Of a DNA stretch of 64,000 bases, positions 28,425 to 36,657 are shown one piece after another. Under the pieces are notes generated by a model. It was not told the DNA's origin. It ran no database searches and saw only the letters and a list, made by a program, of their open reading frames with translations. Location: positions 868,001 to 932,000 of the forward strand of contig NZ_JAHZTD010000001.1 in NCBI RefSeq assembly GCF_019599275.1, in the 5' to 3' direction. Position numbers and translations under genes: made by a program. The stretch is from Hymenobacter sp. HSC-4F20 (GTDB lineage Bacteria; Bacteroidota; Bacteroidia; Cytophagales; Hymenobacteraceae). Each line of letters begins with the position of its first letter. Positions within the stretch are counted from its first letter, which is position 1.

Positions 28425-29393
28425 ATGCGCTTTTCTACCCTCCTGATTACCGCTGGCCTGCTCACGGGCCTGGCTACCCTCGCCCAGGCTCAAACCTTTA
28501 CTGACCCCGGCGCTTACAATAACTTTATTGTGGCCGAACAGCGGGCCATGCTCAAGAAAAACCTGCGCTACATCAGCAAGTCGGCCCATTCCGACAACGA
28601 GAAGAAGATTGATGCCAAGCGCCAGGACCTAATTAAGCAAACCGAAGCTTCCCTGAATAAAGTGGCCAAAATGCCCGCGTTCAAGGATGATAAGGGCTTC
28701 AAGGAGCAAACCACCGAGGCCTTTTACCAGCTGCTGAAAGTGTACTCCGAGGACTACAAGGCGGTGGATATGCTGGCCGCTACCCGCACGGCGACGGTTG
28801 AGAACATGGAGCAGTACTTCAAGCTCCAGGAAATTGCCGAAGCCAAGCTGCAAGTTGTCAACGACTCCGTGGACGCAGCCCAGCGCCGGTTTGCCAAGCG
28901 GCACAACATGACTATTTCCGCCGACCCCGAGGGCAAGCGCCTGGCCGAGTACATGCGCCAGGTATCGGAGGTGAACAGCTACCAGCACAAGGTGTACCTG
29001 GCCCAGTTTCGCATTGAAAAGGCCACGGCCAAGCTCACCGATGCGATGAGCGCCCAAGACCCGGCAGCTTTTGAAGCCGCCCGCCTGCAGCTAGTAGAAG
29101 ACTCAAAAACCGCTACCACCGAGCTAACCGCCATTCCTGCCTTCCGCGGCAAAGATGCCCGCTACCGCGACGCGGCCCGCAACCTGGTGAAGTTCTACGC
29201 TGGCTTTGCCGCTACCCAGGCTGCCCAAATGAAGGAGCTACTGGAGCGCAAAGACGCCCTCACCAAAGCCGACGCTGACAAGTTCAACGGCTTCATCAAC
29301 CTCTACAACACCCAGAACCAGAAGCTGGCCGCCGCCTACAACCAGGCCGGCAATGCCTTCCAGGCTACCTACATTCCGGTCTTCAACGATTAA
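28425..29393 (+). CDS. LIC11966-like exported helical protein
   Basis: A 322-aa protein with a signal peptide (ending ATLAQAQ) and an all-helical mature part: 'NNFIVAEQRAMLKKNLRYISKSAHSDNEKKIDAKRQDLIKQTEASL'. This pattern recalls the LIC11966 family of surface proteins in Bacteroidota and Leptospira. The function is unknown. It starts 24 bp after the TonB-domain gene and is probably cotranscribed with it. Confidence 0.72.
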   Translation: MRFSTLLITAGLLTGLATLAQAQTFTDPGAYNNFIVAEQRAMLKKNLRYISKSAHSDNEKKIDAKRQDLIKQTEASLNKVAKMPAFKDDKGFKEQTTEAFYQLLKVYSEDYKAVDMLAATRTATVENMEQYFKLQEIAEAKLQVVNDSVDAAQRRFAKRHNMTISADPEGKRLAEYMRQVSEVNSYQHKVYLAQFRIEKATAKLTDAMSAQDPAAFEAARLQLVEDSKTATTELTAIPAFRGKDARYRDAARNLVKFYAGFAATQAAQMKELLERKDALTKADADKFNGFINLYNTQNQKLAAAYNQAGNAFQATYIPVFND

Positions 29394-29564
29394 GCCAGAA
29401 GCTGACAAGCTCTGTTTCCTTGTTACCCGAAGCGCCACCCAGAACTGCTACCAGGCCTGCCAGAGGATAAGGCGCACCTTGCGGGTTGTTGGCTGAAAGT
29501 TGGCAGCACAAAAGCTAGCCGTGCCGTATCTTGCAGCCTCGGCGGCCTACCCGCCCGACTATCT

Positions 29565-31022
29565 ATGGACGAAAGCATTAAAGCCAAATACCAGCCCGTC
29601 ATTGGTCTGGAGGTACACGCCCAGCTGCTCACGCGCAGCAAAATGTACTCTTCCGACGAAAACGAGTACGGCGCTCTGCCCAATAATAACCTCAGCGTCA
29701 TTACCCTGGGCCACCCTGGCACGCTACCCCGCGTGAACTACACGGCCGTGGAGTACGCTATGAAAATGGGCCTGGCCACCAACTGCCAGATCCGGCGCGA
29801 CAACCTGTTTGCCCGCAAAAACTACTTCTACCCCGACCTGCCCAAGGGTTACCAGATTACCCAGGATAAAACCCCCATCTGCACCGGCGGGCACGTAGAA
29901 GTCCGCCTGTCAGATGGTTCGACCAAGAAAATCGGCATCACGCGCATTCACATGGAGGAAGACGCGGGCAAGAGCATGCACTTGGCCGGGGAGGTAGAAA
30001 CCCTTGTGGACCTGAACCGCGCCGGCGTGCCCCTGATTGAAATTGTGTCGGAGCCGGATATCCGAACTTCGGAGGAAGCCTACGCCTACCTCTCGGAAAT
30101 CAAGAAACTGGTGCAGTACCTGGGCATCTGCGACGGCAACATGGAGGAAGGCTCCCTGCGCTGCGACGCCAACATTTCGGTGATGCTGAAAGGCGCCGAC
30201 CAGTTCGGGACCAAGGTGGAGGTGAAGAACATGAACTCCTTCCGCAATGTGCAGCGCGCCATCGACTACGAAATCGAGCGGCAGATTGCCCTGGTGGAAG
30301 CTGGCGAGGTGATTGACAGTGAAACCCGCGGCTTCGACGCGCAGACCGGCACTACCAGCGGGCAGCGCAGCAAGGAGACGATGAACGACTACCGCTACTT
30401 CCCGGAGCCTGATTTGCCCCCGGTTATCATCGACGATGAGTGGCTACACCGCGTGCAGGCCGAGCTGCCAGCCCTGCCGCAGCAGCTGTACGCCCGCTTT
30501 ACCGGTGAGCTGGGCCTTTCGGATTATGATGCCAACGTATTGACGGCTGATAAGGACGTAGCCCTGTTCTTCGATGAGCTGACCCGCCTGACCCCGAACG
30601 CCAAAGCGGCCGCCAACTGGGTGACCGGCCCCGTAAAAGCCTACCTTAATGAGCGCGCTCTAACTCTCGACCAGTTCCCGCTCACTCCCCAGCACCTGGC
30701 CGACATCATCGGACTCATCGACGAAAACAAGGTAGGCCACTCGGTAGCCAGCAAGCAGCTGTTTCCCTACCTGCTCGAAAACCCGGCGCAAACCGCCGCC
30801 GCCGCCGCCGAAGCCCAGGGCTTGTTGCAGCAGTCGGACGCCGGTGCCCTGGAAACCATGATTCAGCAGGTGCTGGACGCCAACCCGGCCAAAGTAGCCG
30901 AGTATCGGGCTGGCAAAAAGAGCCTGACCGGCATGTTCATGGGTGAGCTGATGAAGCTGACTGGTGGCAAGGCCGACCCCAAGCTGGCCAACCAGCTCCT
31001 GCGCCAGAAACTAGAAGCGTAA
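29565..31022 (+). CDS. gatB: aspartyl/glutamyl-tRNA amidotransferase subunit B
   Basis: A 485-aa GatB, the kinase and tRNA-binding subunit of the GatCAB complex that converts Glu-tRNA(Gln) to Gln-tRNA(Gln), or the Asp/Asn equivalent. Visible are 'YQPVIGLEVHAQLLTRSKMYSS', 'LGHPGTLPRVN', 'YFYPDLPKGYQITQ' and the C-terminal YqeY-like domain ending 'GMFMGELMKLTGGKADP'. gatA and gatC are not adjacent, which is usual in Bacteroidota. Confidence 0.97.
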   Translation: MDESIKAKYQPVIGLEVHAQLLTRSKMYSSDENEYGALPNNNLSVITLGHPGTLPRVNYTAVEYAMKMGLATNCQIRRDNLFARKNYFYPDLPKGYQITQDKTPICTGGHVEVRLSDGSTKKIGITRIHMEEDAGKSMHLAGEVETLVDLNRAGVPLIEIVSEPDIRTSEEAYAYLSEIKKLVQYLGICDGNMEEGSLRCDANISVMLKGADQFGTKVEVKNMNSFRNVQRAIDYEIERQIALVEAGEVIDSETRGFDAQTGTTSGQRSKETMNDYRYFPEPDLPPVIIDDEWLHRVQAELPALPQQLYARFTGELGLSDYDANVLTADKDVALFFDELTRLTPNAKAAANWVTGPVKAYLNERALTLDQFPLTPQHLADIIGLIDENKVGHSVASKQLFPYLLENPAQTAAAAAEAQGLLQQSDAGALETMIQQVLDANPAKVAEYRAGKKSLTGMFMGELMKLTGGKADPKLANQLLRQKLEA

Positions 31023-31045
31023 GCAGCGTTGTTTGCTAGTCTGCA

Positions 31046-31082
31046 AAAAACCACTGGCCCAACGGCCAGTGGTTTTTTGTTT
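31046..31082 (+). terminator. intrinsic terminator after gatB
   Basis: Perfect 15-bp arms (AAAAAACCACTGGCC and its complement) around a CAAC-containing loop with a T6 run, 23 bp after the stop. It lies directly before the TlpA-like lipoprotein gene. Confidence 0.9.
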
Positions 31083-31115
31083 ACTTCAAGCATCCTTTAC
31101 CTCACTTATGCAGGT

Positions 31116-31649
31116 ATGCGCTTTTTGTCTGGTAGCGTATGTATTGCGGGCCTTTTCACCGTCGGGGTAAGCTCCTGTCAGCGTCCGGCTACTTCCAACG
31201 CAGTGCCGCCGGTTGCGCCCGCCAAGGCCTCCTCGGCGGCAGCTCCGGAAATCAACCTACCTCGACTCGACGGTACCAAATTGGCGCTAAGTAGCCTGCG
31301 CGGCAAGTACGTGCTCGTGGATTTCTGGGCTTCCTGGTGCGGGCCTTGCCGTCAGGAAAGCCCCAATCTGCGCAAAATCTACGGCCAGTTTCACAGCCGC
31401 GGGCTGGAAATTTACAGCGTATCGTTGGACGTGAACAAGGCGCGGTGGCACCAGGCCATTGCCGCCGACGAGCTGACCTGGCATCACGTTTCGGACCTGC
31501 GGGGCTGGCAAAGCGAGGGGGCCCGGGCCTATGGGGTGCACTCTATTCCGTACTCCGTGCTGCTGGACCCGGAAGGCCGAGTCTTGGCTCGCAACCTGCG
31601 CGGCCGGGCCCTGGGGCAGAAAATAGCCGAATATATTCCGCTGGATTAG
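31116..31649 (+). CDS. TlpA-like thioredoxin-fold lipoprotein, 177 aa
   Basis: A lipoprotein signal (lipobox VSSC) is followed by a TlpA/ResA-type thioredoxin domain with the active site WCGPC (about residues 72-76) and the cis-Pro segment 'GVHSIPYSVLLDPEGR'. It probably reduces or oxidises disulfides outside the cytoplasm. The domain is closely similar to that of the next gene (31813): both have 'LSSLRGKYVL(V/I)DFWASWCGPCRQE'. Compared with that gene it lacks the N-terminal DUF4369-type domain, so it looks like a shortened tandem copy. The ATG at 31116 begins the signal peptide. Confidence 0.87.
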   Translation: MRFLSGSVCIAGLFTVGVSSCQRPATSNAVPPVAPAKASSAAAPEINLPRLDGTKLALSSLRGKYVLVDFWASWCGPCRQESPNLRKIYGQFHSRGLEIYSVSLDVNKARWHQAIAADELTWHHVSDLRGWQSEGARAYGVHSIPYSVLLDPEGRVLARNLRGRALGQKIAEYIPLD

Positions 31650-31812
31650 GGCCCGCAGCAGCCTGCGCCGGAAGCCGGAACCAAACCCAGCGCCTTGCGT
31701 GTAGGTAGGCTGAGGAAGCGCCGCCGCAATTCCCGCCAAAAGTGGCAACTTGCGGCCCGTTTCTACGTCCATTGCCACACGGTGCCGGTGCCACCACCGG
31801 TCAGTTTTCCGA

Positions 31813-32967
31813 ATGATGCACAAGATGAAAAGCTTGCTTTACGTGGGTGCCCTGCTGGGCATGACCAACGCCTGCAATAAAAACACGACACCCACCAGCA
31901 GCGCTACCGGCTCGGCTGACGCCAGCAGCTACCAGCTCAGCGGCCAGCTGCAAAATGCCCCTGCCGGTACCAAGGTGTACCTAGCCGAGCTGGGGGAAAC
32001 GCAGTTTGTGTCGCGCGACACGGCTACGGTGGACGACAAAGGCCAGTTCCGCTTCACGGGCAACCTGCCGGAGGCAGGCATCTATCAGGTGAAGCTCAAT
32101 GACCAGAACCAGGCACTGGTGACCTTGGAGAACGGCCGGCAGGTGCAGCTTACCGGCGATGCGCAGCAGCTGGGCCAGAGCTACACCGTGAAGGGCTCGC
32201 CCGATTCGGAGCTGCTCCAGCAGATTAACCGCACCATGCAGACCTCGCGCCAGCAGATGCAGCGCCTGGAGCAGCGCTACACCCAAGCCGCGCAAAGCGG
32301 CCGCACCGATTCGCTGGCCGCGCTGCAGCAAAAAGCCATGACCTTGCAAAGCCGGGGCTCCTCCGACCTGGCCCGCCTTGTGCGCCAAAACCCTAACTCC
32401 GTGGTATCGGCGTTTGTGGTGACCAGCGTTATCAACCCCGATGATAACTTTACCCTGGCCGACTCAGTAGCCAACGTATTGAAGAAAAACCGGCCCGATT
32501 CGCGTTACACGAAAGCGCTGGTAGCCCGCTTAGAGCCGCTGCGGACCACGGCAGTAGGTGTGCAGGCACCGGAAATCAGCCTGCCCAGTCCCGAGGGAAA
32601 AGATGTAACCCTGAGCAGCCTGCGCGGCAAGTACGTGCTCATCGACTTCTGGGCCTCCTGGTGCGGACCCTGCCGTCAGGAAAACCCGAATGTTGTAAAG
32701 GCTTACAACAAGTTCAAAACTAAAGGCTTCGAGATTTACAGCGTTTCCTTTGACCAAGACCGCGGCAAGTGGCTGAAGGCCATTCAGAACGATAAGCTGA
32801 CCTGGACCCATGTTTCAGACCTGAAAGGCTGGGAAAGTGCTGCTGGCCAGACCTACGGCATCAAGTCCATCCCGCAGTCCTACCTGCTTGACCCCCAGGG
32901 CCGCATCATCGCCAAAAACCTGCGCGGCGAAGCCCTGGAAGCTACCCTGGCTTCGGTGCTGAAGTAG
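31813..32967 (+). CDS. TlpA-like thioredoxin lipoprotein with DUF4369-type N-terminus
   Basis: About 384 aa. The start is uncertain between ATGs at 31813, 31816 and 31825; the last gives MKSLLYVGALLGMTNAC, a clean lipoprotein signal. The N-terminal domain (about 40-140) is beta-rich and DUF4369-like ('YQLSGQLQNAPAGTKVYLAEL'). A helical linker rich in Gln (150-200) follows, then a C-terminal AhpC/TSA-thioredoxin domain with WCGPC. Such proteins are periplasmic disulfide reductases or oxidases of Bacteroidota. An intrinsic terminator follows at 32987. Confidence 0.88.
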   Translation: MMHKMKSLLYVGALLGMTNACNKNTTPTSSATGSADASSYQLSGQLQNAPAGTKVYLAELGETQFVSRDTATVDDKGQFRFTGNLPEAGIYQVKLNDQNQALVTLENGRQVQLTGDAQQLGQSYTVKGSPDSELLQQINRTMQTSRQQMQRLEQRYTQAAQSGRTDSLAALQQKAMTLQSRGSSDLARLVRQNPNSVVSAFVVTSVINPDDNFTLADSVANVLKKNRPDSRYTKALVARLEPLRTTAVGVQAPEISLPSPEGKDVTLSSLRGKYVLIDFWASWCGPCRQENPNVVKAYNKFKTKGFEIYSVSFDQDRGKWLKAIQNDKLTWTHVSDLKGWESAAGQTYGIKSIPQSYLLDPQGRIIAKNLRGEALEATLASVLK

Positions 32968-32986
32968 AGGGTAGGAGAGTTTAACG

Positions 32987-33018
32987 AAAAAGGTCGGCCA
33001 CCGTGGCCGACCTTTTTT
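32987..33018 (+). terminator. intrinsic terminator after the TlpA-like gene
   Basis: Inverted repeat AAAAAGGTCGGCCA / TGGCCGACCTTTTT, a 3-nt loop and a T6 run. Confidence 0.9.
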
Positions 33019-33118
33019 GTTGTGGCAAGAAGAGCCACACGAGTCTTTGGCTCTCAGGTGTAAGCTGAGCACTTCTGCAATGGGTAGCAGCGCCCAGCTT
33101 ACTTGAAAGCCTGTTATG

Positions 33119-33970
33119 CTAACTCATGAACATGCGCTGTACGGCTTGCCAGAGCTGTTTTTTGCGGCCGGCATCGTACTCTAGCATGCTGATTTCACTG
33201 GCTCCCAGAAAAGCCGTATCGCCGAAGAGCAGGACGGGCTCGTAAGGCTGGGTGGTATACACCGCCACATCAAGCAGGTTTTTGCCGAACGCCAAGAACT
33301 GCCGGGCTGCCAAATGCTGGCGCAAGCTGCACAGCGCCACCGGGTAGCTCGGGTGCTCCACGTTTACCAGCACCACATCCTCCACAATCAGGCGGATGGC
33401 CTTGAGGAGGTTGTTGAGAAACACATTGCGCGGCAGCTTCCGAAACTCGTCGGGGGATACGCGCACCAGAATCACGAGGCCGTTGGGGTTGCTGCCCAGC
33501 GTGGAGAAGGGAATGTGCGCAACCGGCGACTGGGTAGGCGTTGGCTGCACCCGGCCGGCCGGGGCGGCCGCGGCGGCCGGCAGCTGCGCTACCGTTAGCG
33601 TAACCGCCTGGCGCGAAGGCTCGGCGGCCGCTGGCGGGGTAGGAGCCGAGGCAACGGGAGCTACTGGTGCCCGTTCTGCTACCGGAGCAGCGGAAGCCGC
33701 CGCTGCAGCCGGAGCCGCGTTGCCGGACAGGGGCAGATTGCTCAGGGAAGGAAGCTTACCGGAAAGAGCGGGGGTAGGCGGCGGGGCAGGAGCGCCAGGT
33801 ACATTAGGCGGTGGCGTAGCAGCCGGGGCTGGGGTAGGAGCCGCCGCCGGTGTCGCTGGTGCCGTTGCTTCTGGAGTGTTAAGGGGGGCAGCAGTAGGTT
33901 CGGCTACTACGTACAGCGGAGCATCGGTGTAGAAGTTTTGAAAGAAAGCGAGGGTAGCGGCAGTATCCAT
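33119..33970 (-). CDS. unknown protein with Pro/Ala-rich linker, 283 aa
   Basis: Three parts are visible: a short N-terminal helix with 'FFQNFYTDAPLYVVAEP'; a Pro/Ala/Thr linker from about 25 to 150; and a folded C-terminal domain from about 155 with 'GLVILVRVSPDEF', 'FLNNLLKAIRLIVEDVVLVNV' and 'YEPVLLFGDTAFLG', ending 'KKQLWQAVQRMFMS'. The C-terminal domain reads as alpha/beta with hydrophobic strands. No family is recognised; a tether between two partners, as in clamp-loader psi-type subunits, would fit the layout but is speculative. There is no signal peptide. Confidence 0.75.
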   Translation of the reverse strand: MDTAATLAFFQNFYTDAPLYVVAEPTAAPLNTPEATAPATPAAAPTPAPAATPPPNVPGAPAPPPTPALSGKLPSLSNLPLSGNAAPAAAAASAAPVAERAPVAPVASAPTPPAAAEPSRQAVTLTVAQLPAAAAAPAGRVQPTPTQSPVAHIPFSTLGSNPNGLVILVRVSPDEFRKLPRNVFLNNLLKAIRLIVEDVVLVNVEHPSYPVALCSLRQHLAARQFLAFGKNLLDVAVYTTQPYEPVLLFGDTAFLGASEISMLEYDAGRKKQLWQAVQRMFMS

Positions 33971-34049
33971 TCAGGTACAGTTCGGCAAGCAGCCAGGGGT
34001 AGCGGAAAATACAGGTTTTTCTAGACTTTATGACCGCCGAAAGAACCTG

Positions 34050-34568
34050 CTATTCCATGTTAAAAAGTGCCTTCAGCTCCGTGGCTTCGTGCGGGCTCAT
34101 ACGGCCGCCCAGCACCAGGCGCAACTGCCGACGGCGCAGGGCCCCATCGTATAGCTGAATTTCCTCTTCCGACTCGGCCACAGCCTCCGGCACATCAATT
34201 GGTCGGCCCGATTGGTCTACGGCCACAAAAGTGAAAAACGCCTCGTTGGATTTGATTTTGGTGTCGCTCGGAATGTCTTCGGCCCACACGTTGATGTGCA
34301 CTTCCATAGAGGAGCTAAAGGAGCGCGTTACCTGCGCTTCCAGCGTCACGACGCTGCCCAGCTTAATCCCTTCCCGGAACGATACGTTATCCACAGAAGC
34401 CGTGACGACAATGCGGTTGGAGTGGCGCTGGGCCGAAATGGCCGCGGCTACGTCCATCAGGTGCATCATGCGGCCCCCCATCAGGTTGTTAAGCGTGTTT
34501 GTATCGTTGGGTAACACCAGTTCGGTCATCCGAACAAAAGAGTCTTTGACGGGCTTTTGTTTGCGCAT
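34050..34568 (-). CDS. acyl-CoA thioesterase (hotdog fold)
   Basis: A 172-aa YciA/BFIT-type acyl-CoA hydrolase. It has 'VLPNDTNTLNNLMGGRMMHLMDVAAAISAQRHS' (hotdog core with the conserved Asn/Gly loop) and 'VTASVDNVSFREGIKLGSVVTLEAQV'. It hydrolyses acyl-CoA to free acid and CoA in the cytoplasm; the chain length is unknown. The C-terminal tail is rich in Glu and Arg. Confidence 0.92.
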   Translation of the reverse strand: MRKQKPVKDSFVRMTELVLPNDTNTLNNLMGGRMMHLMDVAAAISAQRHSNRIVVTASVDNVSFREGIKLGSVVTLEAQVTRSFSSSMEVHINVWAEDIPSDTKIKSNEAFFTFVAVDQSGRPIDVPEAVAESEEEIQLYDGALRRRQLRLVLGGRMSPHEATELKALFNME

Positions 34569-34653
34569 TTTGCGGCAGAGTAAGGGGTAGCACTTGAAGC
34601 CGCAAAGATACGGACGCGGCGCCGTGTGCCATGTGTTTTCCGCCGGGCAGCCT

Positions 34654-35712
34654 TTATGGCGTCGTAACCAGGCTTCTTAGCTTCTCCTCAATGGGGCCTA
34701 GCTGCGAAGCCATGACCAGCAGCTTGCCCTGCTTATCTAGTAGCATGTACGTAGGAAACTGCTCCACATGCAGCTGTTCAATTACTCCTTTATCTGCTTT
34801 GAGTTCTGATAACTGCGTCCAGGTAAGTTGGTTTTTCCGGATAGCTTTCAGCCAAAGCGGCTTATCCTCGGCTGACTCCATGCCAATACCCACTATGGAC
34901 ATCTGAGCGGCATACTGCGCCTGGAGTTGCTTTAAGTGTGGCATTGACTGAATACAGGGCCGGCACCAATGGCCCCAGAAATCAAGCAGCACATACTGGC
35001 CCTTAAATCGGGCTAGCGAGACGGCAACATTGGCTGTATCGGGTATGGTGAAGGTGGGCAGCAGCTGACCTATCTGGGGCTGACTGCGTAGCACCGTTAA
35101 GCGGCGTGCTACCGCTTGGCCTTGGTGGCTACTCTGAACCGTCGGGGAAAGAAGTCGTAGCAACTGTTCATACTCGGCTACCGGCCGGTCGTTTTTGTAT
35201 TTAGCCTCTTGGTAGAGCAGGTCGGCACTGGTTCGAGCTTTCGGGTGCGCCGCTATAAATGCCCGCGTGGCTTGGCCTACTAACGCGCCAAGAATTGGAA
35301 TTGAGTCGGGATGTGCCGCGGCACGTTGCTCAAATTTCCAGTTTATACGCTGGTTGTAGTAGGTTGTGAGGGTATTCTCTGGAGTACCCGTAACAGTGAG
35401 CTTAGCTGGTTCTGCAATGCTGCCGGTTACTGTTACCTGCCCCGGCTCAAACCAAATTGTGGTAAAGCGGCTCGGAACAATCTTAAGATTGAGCTGACCA
35501 TCGTCGGTAGGGTGCGCAGTGTAGCTGAAACGGTCGTTTTGAGCCCGTACCGTATCGCGGCGCTGCTGCCCCTGCCAGTCGTAGAAAAAAATGACCGACT
35601 GATTGCCTACTCCTTTGATGTTGCCTGTAATCTGGCAAGCGGCCGTGGTTTGCGCGTGCGTGGCAGAGGCAGACACGCTTAAAAGTGCGAGAAGGATAAG
35701 GTGTCTTTTCAC
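34654..35712 (-). CDS. TlpA-like thioredoxin with DUF4369-type N-terminus
   Basis: A 352-aa exported protein with a signal peptide (ending SATHAQ), a DUF4369-like N-terminal beta domain ('CQITGNIKGVGNQSVIFFYDWQG'), a helical linker and a thioredoxin domain with the active site WCRPC in 'LLDFWGHWCRPCIQSMPHL'. It is of the same architecture as the gene at 31813 but clearly diverged. It is probably a periplasmic thiol-disulfide oxidoreductase. Confidence 0.87.
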   Translation of the reverse strand: MKRHLILLALLSVSASATHAQTTAACQITGNIKGVGNQSVIFFYDWQGQQRRDTVRAQNDRFSYTAHPTDDGQLNLKIVPSRFTTIWFEPGQVTVTGSIAEPAKLTVTGTPENTLTTYYNQRINWKFEQRAAAHPDSIPILGALVGQATRAFIAAHPKARTSADLLYQEAKYKNDRPVAEYEQLLRLLSPTVQSSHQGQAVARRLTVLRSQPQIGQLLPTFTIPDTANVAVSLARFKGQYVLLDFWGHWCRPCIQSMPHLKQLQAQYAAQMSIVGIGMESAEDKPLWLKAIRKNQLTWTQLSELKADKGVIEQLHVEQFPTYMLLDKQGKLLVMASQLGPIEEKLRSLVTTP

Positions 35713-35788
35713 AAGCTGGGGCTATACAATCTACCTGACACAGACAATATAGGCCCTTTAGGTAAGCCAGCTTCTCGCCGCCCAGCCT

Positions 35789-36442
35789 TTATTCTTTCCA
35801 CCCGGCCTGGCCGAGTAGGGGCACAAAGCGAAACTCCTCCAGCACCTGTCGGGAAAACTCCTCCTCGCTTTCGCGTACTACCCGCACCATGCGCTGGGTA
35901 TGCTCATCGCCGACGGGAATAACCAGGGAGCCGCCTACCCGTAGCTGGCGCAGCAGGGGGCGCGGCAGCGCCGGGGAGCCGGCCGTTACCAAGATCTTAT
36001 CGAAAGGCGCGTGCTGGGGTAGCCCCAGGGAGCCGTCGCCGCAGAACAGATGAGCGGGCCGGTGCAAGGTGGCTAGGCGGCGGGCAGTGCGCTCAAACAG
36101 AACCTGGTTGTACTCGATGCTGAACACGTGCGGGGTCAGCTCCAGCAGCACGCAGCATTGGTAGCCCGAGCCCGTTCCGATTTCCAGTACCCGCTCGCCG
36201 GGCTGCACTTGCAGCAACTCAGTTTGGTAGGCCACCGTGTACGGCTGTGAAATAGTCTGGCCCTCCCCAATGGGAAACGCTTTATCCTGGTAAGCATGAG
36301 GCTGAAAGGCAGCCTCAAAAAACAAGTGGCGCGGCACCGTGCCAATGGCCGTGAGTACCCGCTCATCGCGGATGCCTTTCCGGCGCAGCTCTTCTACCAG
36401 AGCGCGGCGCAATCCACGATGGCGGTAGGTATCAGCGTGCAT
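35789..36442 (-). CDS. pcm: protein-L-isoaspartate O-methyltransferase
   Basis: A 217-aa SAM-dependent enzyme that repairs isoaspartyl residues in aged proteins. It has 'AIGTVPRHLFFE', 'GQTISQPYTVAYQTELL' and the SAM-binding motif I 'VLEIGTGSGYQ' with 'FDKILVTAGSPALP'. Length and order match Pcm. Confidence 0.95.
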   Translation of the reverse strand: MHADTYRHRGLRRALVEELRRKGIRDERVLTAIGTVPRHLFFEAAFQPHAYQDKAFPIGEGQTISQPYTVAYQTELLQVQPGERVLEIGTGSGYQCCVLLELTPHVFSIEYNQVLFERTARRLATLHRPAHLFCGDGSLGLPQHAPFDKILVTAGSPALPRPLLRQLRVGGSLVIPVGDEHTQRMVRVVRESEEEFSRQVLEEFRFVPLLGQAGWKE

Positions 36443-36532
36443 GAGACAAGCAGGAAAAAGCCCGGGGAACAGCTCGGACCGAAGAATGGGGAGCGAGCAG
36501 GCAGTGCTCCGCCGCAGATTGCGGGTATTTCC

Positions 36533-36540
36533 TACCTTTG
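36533..36540 (+). promoter_or_regulatory. candidate -7 element upstream of the sugar transferase gene
   Basis: TACCTTTG fits TAnnTTTG and lies 118 bp before the TTG start at 36658. Confidence 0.4.
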
Positions 36541-36657
36541 CGCGACTCCGAAAGACTGGGCCAGCACGGCGCAGAACTTTGAACGGAGCGCGAAATTACA
36601 GCATTAGCCCCATAAAATTACCCCGATTGCCGGCTCCGCCGGGTAGTTTCCTCCCTC

